From DTU072 sp050309775 (GTDB lineage: Bacteria; Bacillota; Clostridia; Christensenellales; DTU072): a DNA stretch of 64,000 nucleotides. This document shows positions 27,510 to 37,880 of this stretch, piece after piece. Location of the stretch: contig JBNRMV010000002.1 of the NCBI GenBank assembly GCA_050309775.1, positions 52,807 to 116,806 of the forward strand. The letters run 5' to 3'. Every line of letters starts with the position of its first letter. The stretch's first letter is position 1. A program made the position numbers and the translations under genes. The notes under the pieces were generated by a model. That model searched no databases. It saw nothing but the letters and a program-made list of their open reading frames with translations, and was not told the DNA's origin.

Positions 27510-28265
27510 ATGAAAATAGCAAAATTAAGAATAAATAATCAAGATAGGTACGCTGTTCTGAAAGAGGGACAATATTATCTTGCGGAGGGCGATTGTTTTG
27601 ATTTGGGCAAAATTGATGAAAAACCGCTGGCACAGCCTTTTGATATTTTGCCTCCGGTAAATCCCTCCAAGATTGTGGCGCTGGGCGCCAACTACCGCAA
27701 GCATGCGGCAGAACTGTCACTAAATATCAATCCAGAACCCTGCATATTCCTTAAACCGCCGACAGCCATAATAGCCCACGGCGAAGACATAGTATTGCCC
27801 CCATCGGCGACAAAAGTCGACTATGAGGCGGAGTTGACCATTGTCATAAAAGAGGACTGCAAGAATGTGCCGAAAAGCAAAGCAAAGAGCGTAATCTTAG
27901 GATATACCTGCGCAAACGATGTTTCGGAAAGAGTTTTTCAAAAACTTGACGGACAATGGACAAGGGCCAAAGGCTTTGACACATTTTGCCCTCTTGGTCC
28001 GGTTATCGAAACGGAGATTGACGCAGACAATGTCGAACTCATGACGGTGCTCAATGGCGAGGTTGTCCAAAAAGGCAACACCTCCGATATGATAAATGAC
28101 ATAGACACAATAGTCAGCTTTGTCAGCAGCGTCATGACCCTAAAGAGAGGCGACATAATTCTTACCGGCACACCGGAAAATATCGGGCAAATAAGAGCAG
28201 GCGATACTGTAGAGATTGTCATTGAGGGCATTGGCAGGCTGAGCAACAAAGTAATTCAGGCATAA
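27510..28265 (+). CDS. Fumarylacetoacetate hydrolase-family protein
   Basis: A cytoplasmic metal-dependent hydrolase or decarboxylase of 251 residues. The core is visible as GANYRKHAAEL, the metal-binding VDYEAELTIVI, and GYTCANDVSERVFQ...GFDTFCPLGP. GAGGATAAAT precedes the ATG, nine bases after kdgK. FAH-family members act on 2,4-diketo acids such as those in L-fucose or uronate pathways, so a role in the same sugar-acid route is likely but the substrate is inferred only from context. Confidence 0.88.
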   Translation: MKIAKLRINNQDRYAVLKEGQYYLAEGDCFDLGKIDEKPLAQPFDILPPVNPSKIVALGANYRKHAAELSLNINPEPCIFLKPPTAIIAHGEDIVLPPSATKVDYEAELTIVIKEDCKNVPKSKAKSVILGYTCANDVSERVFQKLDGQWTRAKGFDTFCPLGPVIETEIDADNVELMTVLNGEVVQKGNTSDMINDIDTIVSFVSSVMTLKRGDIILTGTPENIGQIRAGDTVEIVIEGIGRLSNKVIQA

Positions 28266-28354
28266 AATTTCCACAAAAGCGTTTTTTGCGCGGTTGTTTT
28301 CATAATTGTTCGCTATTTGCATAAATTTGCGGATAATTTCTGCATTTTTCCTTA

Positions 28355-28383
28355 TTGTTATAATTATTTCCATATGATATAAT
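28355..28383 (+). promoter_or_regulatory. Promoter of the 2443-residue surface protein gene
   Basis: TTGTTA (28355-28360) and TATAAT (28378-28383) are 17 bases apart, about 65 bases before the ATG. Confidence 0.65.
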
Positions 28384-28447
28384 TTTTTTATGTGCTATTT
28401 AAATACAAAAATAATATAAACACAAGGCTGTTTGAGGAAAAAAAGTT

Positions 28448-31400
28448 ATGTCATTGTTTTTGAAAAAGAAGTTTAATGGAGTTTTGATTGCTGTTGTGTT
28501 GATAATGATAGCTGCTTTTATCGGCGTAATATCAGTTCATACCGACAAGGCTTTTGCCGACATATACGAATTCAGTATTTCGGACGGAGTACAGAACGAA
28601 GACAGCATAGAATTCACTATAACAAGGAGTTCTAACGGCAATAGTGCTGTCATTTATTACAGAACCATTTCGGGTACAGCCATTGAAGGCACTCATTTTG
28701 TTGCGGCGGAAGGCAGCGTTAGTTTTGCGCCGGGCGAGGCGTCAAAAGTCGTTTCTGTGGCAATTTTGGGCGCGCATAACCAATATGCTGACAGTTTGTC
28801 CAGCGCCTACACAAACATTGACAGAGATTTTTTCCTTGAAATTTATGGCGACGTAGGATATGAGATTACTCATGCTTTGGGTCAGGGAATAATACCAGCG
28901 GAGCCTGAATATTTTGTTGATTTTGTTTTTTTTGATGACGGCGCAGTGTTCCTGAATCATACGGAAATACTGCCCCAAAGCGCCAATCCGAATTTTTCTT
29001 TGATGTTGCCGCGGCTGGCTTATCATGCTGCGGTCAGCAGCGAATACCACTTGCAGGGGACTGTAACTTATGAAAATGCTTCCGAGGGCGAAGTTTTTAC
29101 TTTAGGGTTTTCTTATGAAGAGCCCAATTTGGGTGGACAGTATAACAGCTATTCCATGGGCGATTTGATTGACGTGAATATTGCCCAATATGCCATTCAG
29201 GTACATGCAGATGAGGCGGGAGATTGCATAGCAGCTTTTCCCGGCGGCGCTTCAACAAATGTCATTATGGGTAGCGAAAAAACAAATAAGGATATTGTCG
29301 ACAATCATGTTGTTATGGGCATTGACCCTTTGTTTGATATTTTTGTGTATGTCGAAACTACCGGTTCGCAACAGGGAGGCGTTAAGTCCGTAACGGTGAG
29401 CGGCAAAGCGTATGATGCGCAAGCGCCTGTTTTGCGAGATGTCAGCGGACTCAATCACCCCCAAAAGGTTGGAGATGAAATATATATCAGTCTTATATTC
29501 GACGAAATAATTGACGCATCGTCAAGCCTGTTGGATGATACTTATATTGGTTCGAACAGCGGAAATTTTGTATACCAGTACGGCACAGGCAGCAATGTGC
29601 TTGTTTTCAAGGGCGTTCTTGGCGAAGGTATTGACGCCATTATTTTTGACGCGTTCAACGGGGAAATAAGAGATTATTCATACAACGAAACTGATTTGTC
29701 CATACCGACAAAGAGCGTTACCGTTCAAAATATTGTCACCTTTTATGACGAGGACGGCGTGGCATACGGCAACGATACGGAGCAAGCTCCCCAAACTGTT
29801 CAAATCTTTCAACCTGCTACAAGGCCGGAAGACCCGTTCAGACTTGGCTATATGTTTGTCGGCTGGTACATAGATGACGGCAGCGACCTTGTATTGTATG
29901 ACTTTGAGCAAGAGGTGACGGAAGATATAAACCTCTTTGCAGTGTGGAGCGGCTACTTTGCCACGGAGGACGCCGAGGGTACCGAGGAGTCGCCCTTTGT
30001 CATTTCAGAATTTGCCCACCTTGTCAACATGTCAGGTCTTTTCAGCGCAGAATCTGAAGTTTATGAAATATATAAAGATAAATACTTTGTATTAGCAAAC
30101 AACATAACCGCAGGAGCAGGTTTCAACATTATAGGCGATATCAGCGGCAAGTATTTTTACGGCACATTTGACGGCAACGGATATGTTATCTCAAATCTTT
30201 CCATAGATTCAACGTTTGCCGCCTTAATGATGGCAAACTATGGCACAATAAAAAATCTGGGCATTGAAGGCTCAATGACAGGCATGCTTGCGGCAGGTAT
30301 TGCATTGACAAACAGCGGCACAATAATAAACTGCTTTAATGGCGCAACGGTCACCGCCTCAACAACAGGCGCCGGTATAGCCGCCTACAACTTTGACGCC
30401 TACAAGTATGCGCCTGACGGCTCCGACTGTGATTATGATTTGATTGAGGCCGGCGAAATAATAAACTGCTACAACCTTGGTGAGATTGTCAATTCCGGCG
30501 GTCTTGCTATGCTGGGCGGCATTACTACACAATTAGGCAGCGTAATCAGCTGCTACAATGCGGCGGCTGTTGAGGACGGCGCGCCGATAGCCGTTGTGCC
30601 GCAATCTATAGAGGACTGCTATTTTGACAGATACTATTACGAAGACGAAGCAGGGTTTTATTCTGTTTATATGGTGGGCGAAAATTCGCTTACCCATGAG
30701 AATTTGCTTTACAACGCTCTGGCGGCGAGTACCCCCGATGTTTGGGTTCAGCCTGCAAATGACGAGCATGCTTGGTACTATCCGCAGCTTAAAGTCTTTT
30801 ATGACAACGGCAACTATCCTTACAGCCGGAATGTATATACGATAGAAATTGATTTTGACAATGACCAGCCCAACATTATGAAACATGCTTTGGAGTCCCG
30901 ATATGCGGAGGCTCCTGCCGAGCCATCCAAACCTTTGTACCTCTTTGACGGCTGGAGGCTGGGCGGCGACGCCTTTGATTTTAATACCCATGAAATAGGC
31001 AGCGACTTATATATCACGGCGCAATGGGCGGTATATCACTTGGTTTTTGATATAAGCGGAACAAATGTCACCGGCATTGACATTGCTGAAGGGCAAGAAA
31101 ATGTAGTTGTGACAATACCTGATTTTGTCACACATATCGGAACAGCCGCCTTTGGCGAAAAAGAAGTCATTACAAGCCTGATTTTTGCCGCCAACAGCAA
31201 TATTGAGTCAATTGGCGCAGTGGCTTTCTACGGCACTTATATCACAGAATTGAACATTCCTTCAAGCATAAGCACCCTTCCATACAACGCTTTTGACGGC
31301 ATGGTTATGCTTGAAAGCATAACCGTGGAAAACGGCGCAATATATCATAAAACAGAAAACGGAGCGCTTTATGATGCAGAAATGACAACGCTGTTGTTTT

Positions 31401-34400
31401 ATCCGTTAAACAAACAGGATACGGCGCTTATTGTACCCTCCGGTGTGACGGAAATAAACGACTATGCTTTTTGTGATGTCATATATCAACGCGGAAACGG
31501 TTATTTGGAGCAGATTGCGATGCCTGACGGCTTGAGCCATATAGGAGAATACGCATTGTTCGGACTGGTCAATTTGAACAATGTTATTATAACCAATACT
31601 GCTCCCATTGCCACGCCTGACGAAACAATGTTCAGGTATTTTGACCCCATAGAAGGCACAATGAATAACCAAAACCTTATCATTGATTTGCCCGGCTATA
31701 CCGCCTACACAAATTATATGGCAAACACTGGCTGGGACGATTTTGAGGATAACTATAGATTCCCGGTAGTCATCAACTTTGAGTATCAAGGAGCTACGGC
31801 AGGTTTTTCCGAAAGCACCAGAACAACGGTAGACGGCATTTATGACGGTCAAACAATCTATAACAAAATGGCGATGGGCGCAATGCCTGCGCCGTTCAAG
31901 TTCGGTTATAACTTTGTTGAGTGGAACACCTCAGCTGACGCTTCGGGCGAAACGGTTACAGCCGAAACACTGATTGCCGCCGACATTACGCTCTTTGCGA
32001 TATGGGCGGAATGGACAGAAATCACCCTCAGCACCGGAAGCAAAGACAACATTCTTATCAACGGTACAGATTATGACGAATCGCTGTCTGCCATTATTGA
32101 TGTAAGCAGCCTGACAAGCATCATTTTTGACGACTTTGATTGTCCTGAAAGAATAGAATTAAACAACAAGACGGTGACGCTCTCAGGCTCAATATATTTC
32201 AGGTTTGAGTATTATCCCATAAACATTACAGGCACAAGCAATGTGGTCTTGATTTTGGATATTCTTGAGTTGGCAATGGATTGGATTGGTATTTTGGAGA
32301 TGGGAACTGACGGAGCCGAATTGGAATACTACCATGACGGGGTGTCGCATAAGTTCATCCAAAGCCCAACTATCCATATGTTTTTATTCCCGGATCGCGC
32401 AGAAGTAGCATACCCGGGAAACGGTTACGGCATACTTGGCTGGAATGAGGAAGGAAACATCGGCAGGAATGTTCAGACTATTTATTTTGATGGCTTGCCG
32501 ACAGAATATGTTTACAGCCCTGTCGTTGCGCCGAAATTCACCCTAACCGACACAACGCAAGACTACTACTCATATGACGGCGCGCCGAAAGGGGTCACTT
32601 ACAATACCTATATCAACGATGAGCTTGTGGATGTCGAATGTGATGTGGAGTATTTTGAAAACGCCAGTGATATGCTTTCACGCAACAACGCCATTGCCAT
32701 GCCCACGGATGCAGGTCAATATTATTATGTAATATTCAGAGAAGGCAGAACGGATTATTGCGATATTGACCCGAAATATGGCAGCTATACCATAAGAAAG
32801 CCGGCGACAATCATTTGGCAAACAGAGAGTTCATATACATACACGGGGTTGGAGCAGCATAATACGGTCAAAGCATATTATTATGATATAAACGATCAGC
32901 AAATCTTTACTGCGGTGATATTCAGCGGCGAAAGTAATGAATTTAAGAATGCAGGCACATATATTGCGCAAGCTGAGGTTCCCGAAGAAGGATATGAATT
33001 CAGCAATGTCACGATTGAGCTTGTCATAAACAAGGCGCAAGCTATGGTATTAGGCTCCCAAGTCCAAAGCCATTCCTATGACGGCGCAATAAAAGAGGTT
33101 GTGACATATCTGAACCATAATGAAACGACATTGCAATATGAGCCGCAACAGGGGTATACCATTGTCGGCACATACCAGATTGTTGTTTCTGCCGAAGAAA
33201 CGCAGAATTATTTAGCAACAAGTCTGATTGTTACACTTGAGATAAACCAAGGAGAGTATTCCGATATTTCGCACGGAGAGCTGTACGCAACTTATGTGCC
33301 GGGACTGACTCTTGCCGATATTCCGCTTGACGAAAACTTTTATTGGGTGACTCCCGATATGCCAATTTATGCCGGAGAGGCGCAGCGCTTTGATGCATAT
33401 TACAACGAAGATTTTGACAATTATGTAAGCTATGAGTTGGAGATTGAGGTAAGCATAGAAAAAGCCGACCCCGGCATTGAAGAACTACCTTTGGCAGCCA
33501 ACATTGCCGCAGGCAGACCTTTGTCCGCCAGCGCCCTTACCGGCGGCATAACCGGCGTTGACGGTGACTTTGTTTGGGGTGACGGCTCGGAAATTATATA
33601 TGTAGCAGGGCTCAACTCAAGAGAGGTAGTATTTATACCCGCCGACCCGGACAACTATTATACCGCAAGTTTTTATGTCGATATAGTGACATATTTACTT
33701 GAAGTCAGTTTTGTATCGCAAGGGCAGGAGGATACGGTCTATGTTATATATGGCGCGACAATTGCCGCAGAGGATTTCCCCTCTCCGTCAACAAATGAGG
33801 GATATTCCGTGGACTGGCAAGCCGCAGGCGACATAATCAATATCACTGCTGACATGACAATAAACGCCGTTTATACCTTGCTCAATCCGCAAGTCGACTA
33901 CTTCGGATATACGCAGCCGGTTACCTACGGCGAAGCCGTGACGCTTCAGGCGGACCCGACGCATGCATTGGCCAGCGTGACATTCTTCTATGAATGGTAC
34001 TTTAACGAACAGCTTATTTCCGACACCAACTTTGTCACACTTACACAGGTTGCGCAAAGCGGCAACTACATTCTGAGAGTGGCGGCAACTGACGGTGAAC
34101 AAACAAAATTTGCGGAAACTGCAATTGAGGTAATAATAAACAAGGCAGCGGCAATAATCACCGCCGATTCCACACAAGAGCATACATTTGACGGCTTGCA
34201 AAAATACGCCGCCGCCACGCTCAACCATACCGAAACAACGCTGATCTATTCGCAGCAGTGGTATGTAGACGCCAATGAAGCAGGTTATGCTATCACGGTG
34301 AGCGCTGAAGAAACAGACAATTATCTTGCGGCAGAAATTGAAATATTGCTGATTATCAATAAAGCCACCGTTGACATGAGCGGAGTGTTGTTTGAAGACC

Positions 34401-35779
34401 GAACATTTGTGTATAACGGTCAAAGCCGCAGTCTGGAAATCAGCGGCGAACTTCCCACGCTGGTAGGAGGGCTGAGTGTCAATTATATCAATAATTCATT
34501 GATAATAGTCGGCGAGGTCGTCGTAATAGCCGAATTTGAGTACAATGAATACAACTATAACCCAATCCCCAACATGTCGGCTACGCTTAAAATTGAGCCG
34601 CGCCCCATAAGCATAATAATTCATGACAAGAGCAGCACTTATGGACAGCCGCAGGCGGAACTGACATGCGCGGTATACGACTTAATAGAGGGCGACGAAC
34701 TGTATTTGCTGTTGACAAAGAGCGGCGACATGAAAGCAGGGACATATGAAATAAACGGCAGAATCGGCAATCCCAACTATACAGCCAATTTTGTCAACGG
34801 CACATATACCATACTTAAAGCAACCCATGATATGTCGGGCGTAAGTTTCAATAACAAAACTGTGACATTCAATGCGCAAATCCAAAGTTTGGAAGTGTCG
34901 GGCAATTTGCCGACAGGAGTGACTGTGGCGTATGCCAACAATGCGCGCAGGGATTGCGGCAGCTATGAGGCCATTGCCAACTTCAGCGTCGACACAGCCA
35001 ATTACAACGCTATCGAGGCAATGTCGGCAACATTCACAATTGTTCCAAAACCGCTTACCGTGGCGTTTTCTGATTACAATGCCTTAGTTTATGACGGCAA
35101 AGTAAAGACAGTCGGTGTGCGTTTGAACGGCATACCTGCGGCGGAAACAGCCGAAATAAAGCCTACCGTATCCTATGACAAGGAAGTAATTGAGGCAGGG
35201 TATTATACGGCAACGGTGACGATAGCCAACGCAAATTATACGCTTTCAGGCGCAACGACCTTGAACTTTATTGTTTATTTACCGGCGCTTGAACATGCCA
35301 AAGGCAATGAAAAAGATGTTATTGCAAGCCTATCCCCAGGCTTCCTTCCTGGCTCATCCATAACCGTTAATAGCGTCAGCCAAAGGGCCGTCATAACTTC
35401 TGATGGGTATAAAGGCAAAGAGAGTAAACAGACCTTTGAAGTATCCATCTCCGGAACAAATCTTACCTCAGGGCAAAAAATACTTGTTCGCATGCTCATA
35501 AACGAGGAGCATAAATACCTGGAGGACCTAAAGGTATGCAAATTGGAAGAAGACGGCAGTCTGACCGAAATTCAAAGCGCCCGAGAGGGAGATTATCTCA
35601 TTATAGAAATCGGCGATACGGCGGCGCAATATGTCATTATAGGCGAGGGCAAACAAGCCGTTCTTTGGGTGTATGCAGTTATCGGCGCCGTGTTTGTGTT
35701 GCTTGTGCTGGCAATAGTTTTGATTGTGGTATCAAAAAGGAAGGCAAAACAACTGCGCCTCAGAATTTTGGGAAAATAA
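28448..35779 (+). CDS. 2443-residue multidomain surface protein (Calx-beta, InlB, GLUG, LRR, MBG-like)
   Basis: The Sec signal peptide has a hydrophobic core at about 12-30 and likely cleaves after AFA near residue 37. Domains in order by approximate residue: Calx-beta 40-118; InlB B-repeat 427-498; GLUG-like repeats 551-725 (GTIKNLGIEGS, GTIINCF); InlB B-repeat 797-861; a short BspA LRR block 892-1060; InlB B-repeat 1105-1188; then a long run of MBG/YDG-like beta-sandwich repeats about 1350-2285 (YTYTGLEQHNTV, SYDGAIKEV, FNAQIQSLEVSG). A single membrane helix at about 2406-2429 followed by basic KRKAKQLRLR anchors the C-terminus; no LPXTG motif is seen. GAGG lies before the ATG. Probably an adhesin or glycan-binding protein; no catalytic motif was found. 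Confidence 0.92.
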   Translation: MSLFLKKKFNGVLIAVVLIMIAAFIGVISVHTDKAFADIYEFSISDGVQNEDSIEFTITRSSNGNSAVIYYRTISGTAIEGTHFVAAEGSVSFAPGEASKVVSVAILGAHNQYADSLSSAYTNIDRDFFLEIYGDVGYEITHALGQGIIPAEPEYFVDFVFFDDGAVFLNHTEILPQSANPNFSLMLPRLAYHAAVSSEYHLQGTVTYENASEGEVFTLGFSYEEPNLGGQYNSYSMGDLIDVNIAQYAIQVHADEAGDCIAAFPGGASTNVIMGSEKTNKDIVDNHVVMGIDPLFDIFVYVETTGSQQGGVKSVTVSGKAYDAQAPVLRDVSGLNHPQKVGDEIYISLIFDEIIDASSSLLDDTYIGSNSGNFVYQYGTGSNVLVFKGVLGEGIDAIIFDAFNGEIRDYSYNETDLSIPTKSVTVQNIVTFYDEDGVAYGNDTEQAPQTVQIFQPATRPEDPFRLGYMFVGWYIDDGSDLVLYDFEQEVTEDINLFAVWSGYFATEDAEGTEESPFVISEFAHLVNMSGLFSAESEVYEIYKDKYFVLANNITAGAGFNIIGDISGKYFYGTFDGNGYVISNLSIDSTFAALMMANYGTIKNLGIEGSMTGMLAAGIALTNSGTIINCFNGATVTASTTGAGIAAYNFDAYKYAPDGSDCDYDLIEAGEIINCYNLGEIVNSGGLAMLGGITTQLGSVISCYNAAAVEDGAPIAVVPQSIEDCYFDRYYYEDEAGFYSVYMVGENSLTHENLLYNALAASTPDVWVQPANDEHAWYYPQLKVFYDNGNYPYSRNVYTIEIDFDNDQPNIMKHALESRYAEAPAEPSKPLYLFDGWRLGGDAFDFNTHEIGSDLYITAQWAVYHLVFDISGTNVTGIDIAEGQENVVVTIPDFVTHIGTAAFGEKEVITSLIFAANSNIESIGAVAFYGTYITELNIPSSISTLPYNAFDGMVMLESITVENGAIYHKTENGALYDAEMTTLLFYPLNKQDTALIVPSGVTEINDYAFCDVIYQRGNGYLEQIAMPDGLSHIGEYALFGLVNLNNVIITNTAPIATPDETMFRYFDPIEGTMNNQNLIIDLPGYTAYTNYMANTGWDDFEDNYRFPVVINFEYQGATAGFSESTRTTVDGIYDGQTIYNKMAMGAMPAPFKFGYNFVEWNTSADASGETVTAETLIAADITLFAIWAEWTEITLSTGSKDNILINGTDYDESLSAIIDVSSLTSIIFDDFDCPERIELNNKTVTLSGSIYFRFEYYPINITGTSNVVLILDILELAMDWIGILEMGTDGAELEYYHDGVSHKFIQSPTIHMFLFPDRAEVAYPGNGYGILGWNEEGNIGRNVQTIYFDGLPTEYVYSPVVAPKFTLTDTTQDYYSYDGAPKGVTYNTYINDELVDVECDVEYFENASDMLSRNNAIAMPTDAGQYYYVIFREGRTDYCDIDPKYGSYTIRKPATIIWQTESSYTYTGLEQHNTVKAYYYDINDQQIFTAVIFSGESNEFKNAGTYIAQAEVPEEGYEFSNVTIELVINKAQAMVLGSQVQSHSYDGAIKEVVTYLNHNETTLQYEPQQGYTIVGTYQIVVSAEETQNYLATSLIVTLEINQGEYSDISHGELYATYVPGLTLADIPLDENFYWVTPDMPIYAGEAQRFDAYYNEDFDNYVSYELEIEVSIEKADPGIEELPLAANIAAGRPLSASALTGGITGVDGDFVWGDGSEIIYVAGLNSREVVFIPADPDNYYTASFYVDIVTYLLEVSFVSQGQEDTVYVIYGATIAAEDFPSPSTNEGYSVDWQAAGDIINITADMTINAVYTLLNPQVDYFGYTQPVTYGEAVTLQADPTHALASVTFFYEWYFNEQLISDTNFVTLTQVAQSGNYILRVAATDGEQTKFAETAIEVIINKAAAIITADSTQEHTFDGLQKYAAATLNHTETTLIYSQQWYVDANEAGYAITVSAEETDNYLAAEIEILLIINKATVDMSGVLFEDRTFVYNGQSRSLEISGELPTLVGGLSVNYINNSLIIVGEVVVIAEFEYNEYNYNPIPNMSATLKIEPRPISIIIHDKSSTYGQPQAELTCAVYDLIEGDELYLLLTKSGDMKAGTYEINGRIGNPNYTANFVNGTYTILKATHDMSGVSFNNKTVTFNAQIQSLEVSGNLPTGVTVAYANNARRDCGSYEAIANFSVDTANYNAIEAMSATFTIVPKPLTVAFSDYNALVYDGKVKTVGVRLNGIPAAETAEIKPTVSYDKEVIEAGYYTATVTIANANYTLSGATTLNFIVYLPALEHAKGNEKDVIASLSPGFLPGSSITVNSVSQRAVITSDGYKGKESKQTFEVSISGTNLTSGQKILVRMLINEEHKYLEDLKVCKLEEDGSLTEIQSAREGDYLIIEIGDTAAQYVIIGEGKQAVLWVYAVIGAVFVLLVLAIVLIVVSKRKAKQLRLRILGK

Positions 35780-35798
35780 ACTGTACAATAAAGTAATG

Positions 35799-35830
35799 AA
35801 AAAAAAGAAGGCAAATGCCTTCTTTTTTTG
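35799..35830 (+). terminator. Terminator of the 2443-residue protein gene
   Basis: AAAGAAGGCA pairs with TGCCTTCTTT around a 2-base loop, followed by a T run. A strong intrinsic terminator. Confidence 0.9.
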
Positions 35831-35874
35831 TGAACAAATGACAATTAAGCTTCATAGTTTTATTGTATAAAAGA

Positions 35875-35897
35875 AAAAGCGCCTTATCGGCGCTTTT
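35875..35897 (-). terminator. Terminator of the DUF1858 gene
   Basis: On the minus strand AAAAGCGCC and GGCGCTTTT pair over a 5-base loop, followed by TTTCTTTT. It lies just past the stop of the small redox protein. Confidence 0.85.
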
Positions 35898-35902
35898 GGT
35901 TG

Positions 35903-36106
35903 TTACTCTTGGCAAGCGGCGTTGAGAGCGGCTACCATTTCGTCCACATCTACTCCGTGGCTTGCGGCAGCTTGTTCAATGGTCTCTCCGTGCGACAGCG
36001 CGCAGCCCAGACAGTGCATTCCAAAACCGTACAGCACCTCCGCCATTGCTTCGGTATTTCCCGCCTTAAAAGCATCTATCAACAACATGTCTTTGGTTAT
36101 TTTCAT
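35903..36106 (-). CDS. DUF1858 small redox-disulfide protein
   Basis: A 67-residue protein whose whole length is a DUF1858 domain of the type often found beside hybrid cluster proteins. The CLGC pair at residues 33-36 can form a redox disulfide. GGAGG lies six bases before ATG and a strong terminator follows, so it is a single-gene unit. Members are small anaerobe proteins of uncertain function, thought to be linked to redox or NO stress. No hybrid cluster protein gene is in the window. Confidence 0.87.
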   Translation of the reverse strand: MKITKDMLLIDAFKAGNTEAMAEVLYGFGMHCLGCALSHGETIEQAAASHGVDVDEMVAALNAACQE

Positions 36107-36196
36107 GGGGTACCTCCAATAATTATTATTAGGTTATTATTCGTAATTGAATTATAGTATATACCATTGTTTTCATTTTTTCAATGGTTTTTCATA

Positions 36197-37147
36197 TTAT
36201 AATAGCAGCAGTATTGCCAGCGGTATGGTGATTACGGAAAAAACCGTAGTCATCAGCACTGACTTTGCCGCCGACGCGGTGTCGGAGTCATATATTGCGC
36301 TGAACATCATTACAAGAGTTGCGGAGGGCATAGCCGCTAGCACAACGATATTGAGTTTTATGTCTGACAAATCCACAAACAGGTTGCAGAGCAGCAGCAA
36401 CCCAACGGCTATCAGCGGCGACACAATCAGCTTTATTGCCGCCGTAATGTATAGCCGGTAATCGTTGAACAACTCTTTGAACTTTATTTTTGAGAACTGC
36501 ATTCCCAATATGGTCATAGATATCGGCGCCATCATATTGGCAAACAGCGATGAAGCGTTTGCCAGCGGTTGTAAAGAGGGGAAACGGATAAAGTTCAGGT
36601 TAAAGATAAACAGCGGCAGTACGATTAAGAAGCTCAGGGTGGGCAAATTCAATATGGCATGTTTCAGCGATATATGCTTTTTGTTGCGGCTTATGAAAAA
36701 ACAGCCCAGCGTCCAACCGACAAAGTTGAAGCCCACAAGCGAGGCGGTGGCATAGAGGATTATTTCGCTGTTGTTGTTCGTCAGTATTTGTAAAAATGGT
36801 ATTGCCATATAGCCGACATTGCCGAAAGAACTGGCAAAGGAATAAACATCACGCCTTTGCGCGCCCCTGTCTTTTTGAAAGGTAAAATAAGCCAAATACA
36901 ACAAAATCACCATTAAAACCGAAGTAATCAGCACAATAAATATCAAGTTGACTAAAATGCGGCTGTCAAATGCGGTATTCAGAAAGGCGTTTACGGTGAT
37001 AAACGGCTGACAAACATAAAGCAAAACCACAGACAATACTTTTATGGCGTCATTTGCTTTTATGAGTTTTGCTTTGACTATAATGAAACCCGGCACAGCC
37101 ATGGCCAGCAAAATGCCTACGGTTTGGAGCGCAACAAGAAAGTTCAT
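36197..37147 (-). CDS. AEC-family transporter (auxin efflux carrier type)
   Basis: About ten hydrophobic segments over 316 residues, with a duplicated five-helix layout; the first is a pore-lining FLVALQTVGILLAMAVPGFIIVK. The N-terminal segment and the later SLFANMMAPISMTILGMQFSK pattern match MdcF/malate permease-like AEC proteins, so it likely carries a small organic acid. ATG 37147 behind GGAGA is preferred over TTG 37150. The ATG shares a base with the stop of the upstream gene, so the pair is translationally coupled. Confidence 0.88.
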   Translation of the reverse strand: MNFLVALQTVGILLAMAVPGFIIVKAKLIKANDAIKVLSVVLLYVCQPFITVNAFLNTAFDSRILVNLIFIVLITSVLMVILLYLAYFTFQKDRGAQRRDVYSFASSFGNVGYMAIPFLQILTNNNSEIILYATASLVGFNFVGWTLGCFFISRNKKHISLKHAILNLPTLSFLIVLPLFIFNLNFIRFPSLQPLANASSLFANMMAPISMTILGMQFSKIKFKELFNDYRLYITAAIKLIVSPLIAVGLLLLCNLFVDLSDIKLNIVVLAAMPSATLVMMFSAIYDSDTASAAKSVLMTTVFSVITIPLAILLLL

Positions 37148-37863
37148 CAAATCTCCGTGTTCAGCCCATAAAGTCTGAACAGTTTTTCTATTTCATATAT
37201 TTCGTTGTAATTGAGTTTGTATTTTGAGAAAGTATTTTTCAGCCCGTTCCAATAAGGGCGGAGCAATGTCGTTTGGTTGCGCTCCAATAGTTCTTGCAGA
37301 CCTTTCAGCAAGATGGTCAACTCTCTTTCGCCATAGCGGTTTTCAGAAAAGCTGTCACAGACCTGAATGTTGCGCAACAATATGTTTATCCATTCCGTGG
37401 CGTCCTCAACCATTTTGTCAAGGGTGCGTGGTTGCACGGCCATTTCATCGTCAAAGACCGGTTCGCCTTTCAATAAGACGGTGACGGCTTCTTGCATGGG
37501 CAAAATAACCTCGGCGCAAAAAGTTTGGTAGGCTTTTTGCAGGTCATTTATTTGCGGATAAAAAGCCGAAAGCGTGTTTATGGAAGATATTTCTTTTATG
37601 TCAAATTTGAAGAGCAACCCAAAGACAAAGGCCACCAGCTGGCGTTTGTTGGTGGGCATGGCAAACTTTTTTTGTGTGAGAAAACGCTGCCAGTCGGTAT
37701 CAAAATGATAATTCCTATTGCATTCCAGCAATAACTGGGTGAGAGCGGAATTTTTTGAAACAGCCGAAAGGAACTCCGATATCTCTTTGTCAAGCACCAA
37801 CAGGTTTGCGGCGCAGAGTTTTGCGGAAAGTTCTTTAATTAACGCGATGTCGTCTTGCAGCAT
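37147..37863 (-). CDS. Conserved-looking protein of unknown function coupled to the AEC transporter
   Basis: The product is about 238 residues and not recognised. It is soluble and largely helical with no signal or membrane segment. ATG 37863 is chosen because GGAGG (37869-37873) lies five bases upstream; a consensus promoter sits directly behind. Its stop overlaps the AEC transporter start, so it may regulate or assist that transporter. It has no DNA-binding motif that I can see. Confidence 0.7.
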   Translation of the reverse strand: MLQDDIALIKELSAKLCAANLLVLDKEISEFLSAVSKNSALTQLLLECNRNYHFDTDWQRFLTQKKFAMPTNKRQLVAFVFGLLFKFDIKEISSINTLSAFYPQINDLQKAYQTFCAEVILPMQEAVTVLLKGEPVFDDEMAVQPRTLDKMVEDATEWINILLRNIQVCDSFSENRYGERELTILLKGLQELLERNQTTLLRPYWNGLKNTFSKYKLNYNEIYEIEKLFRLYGLNTEI

Positions 37864-37880
37864 TGTTGCCTCCAGCCACA

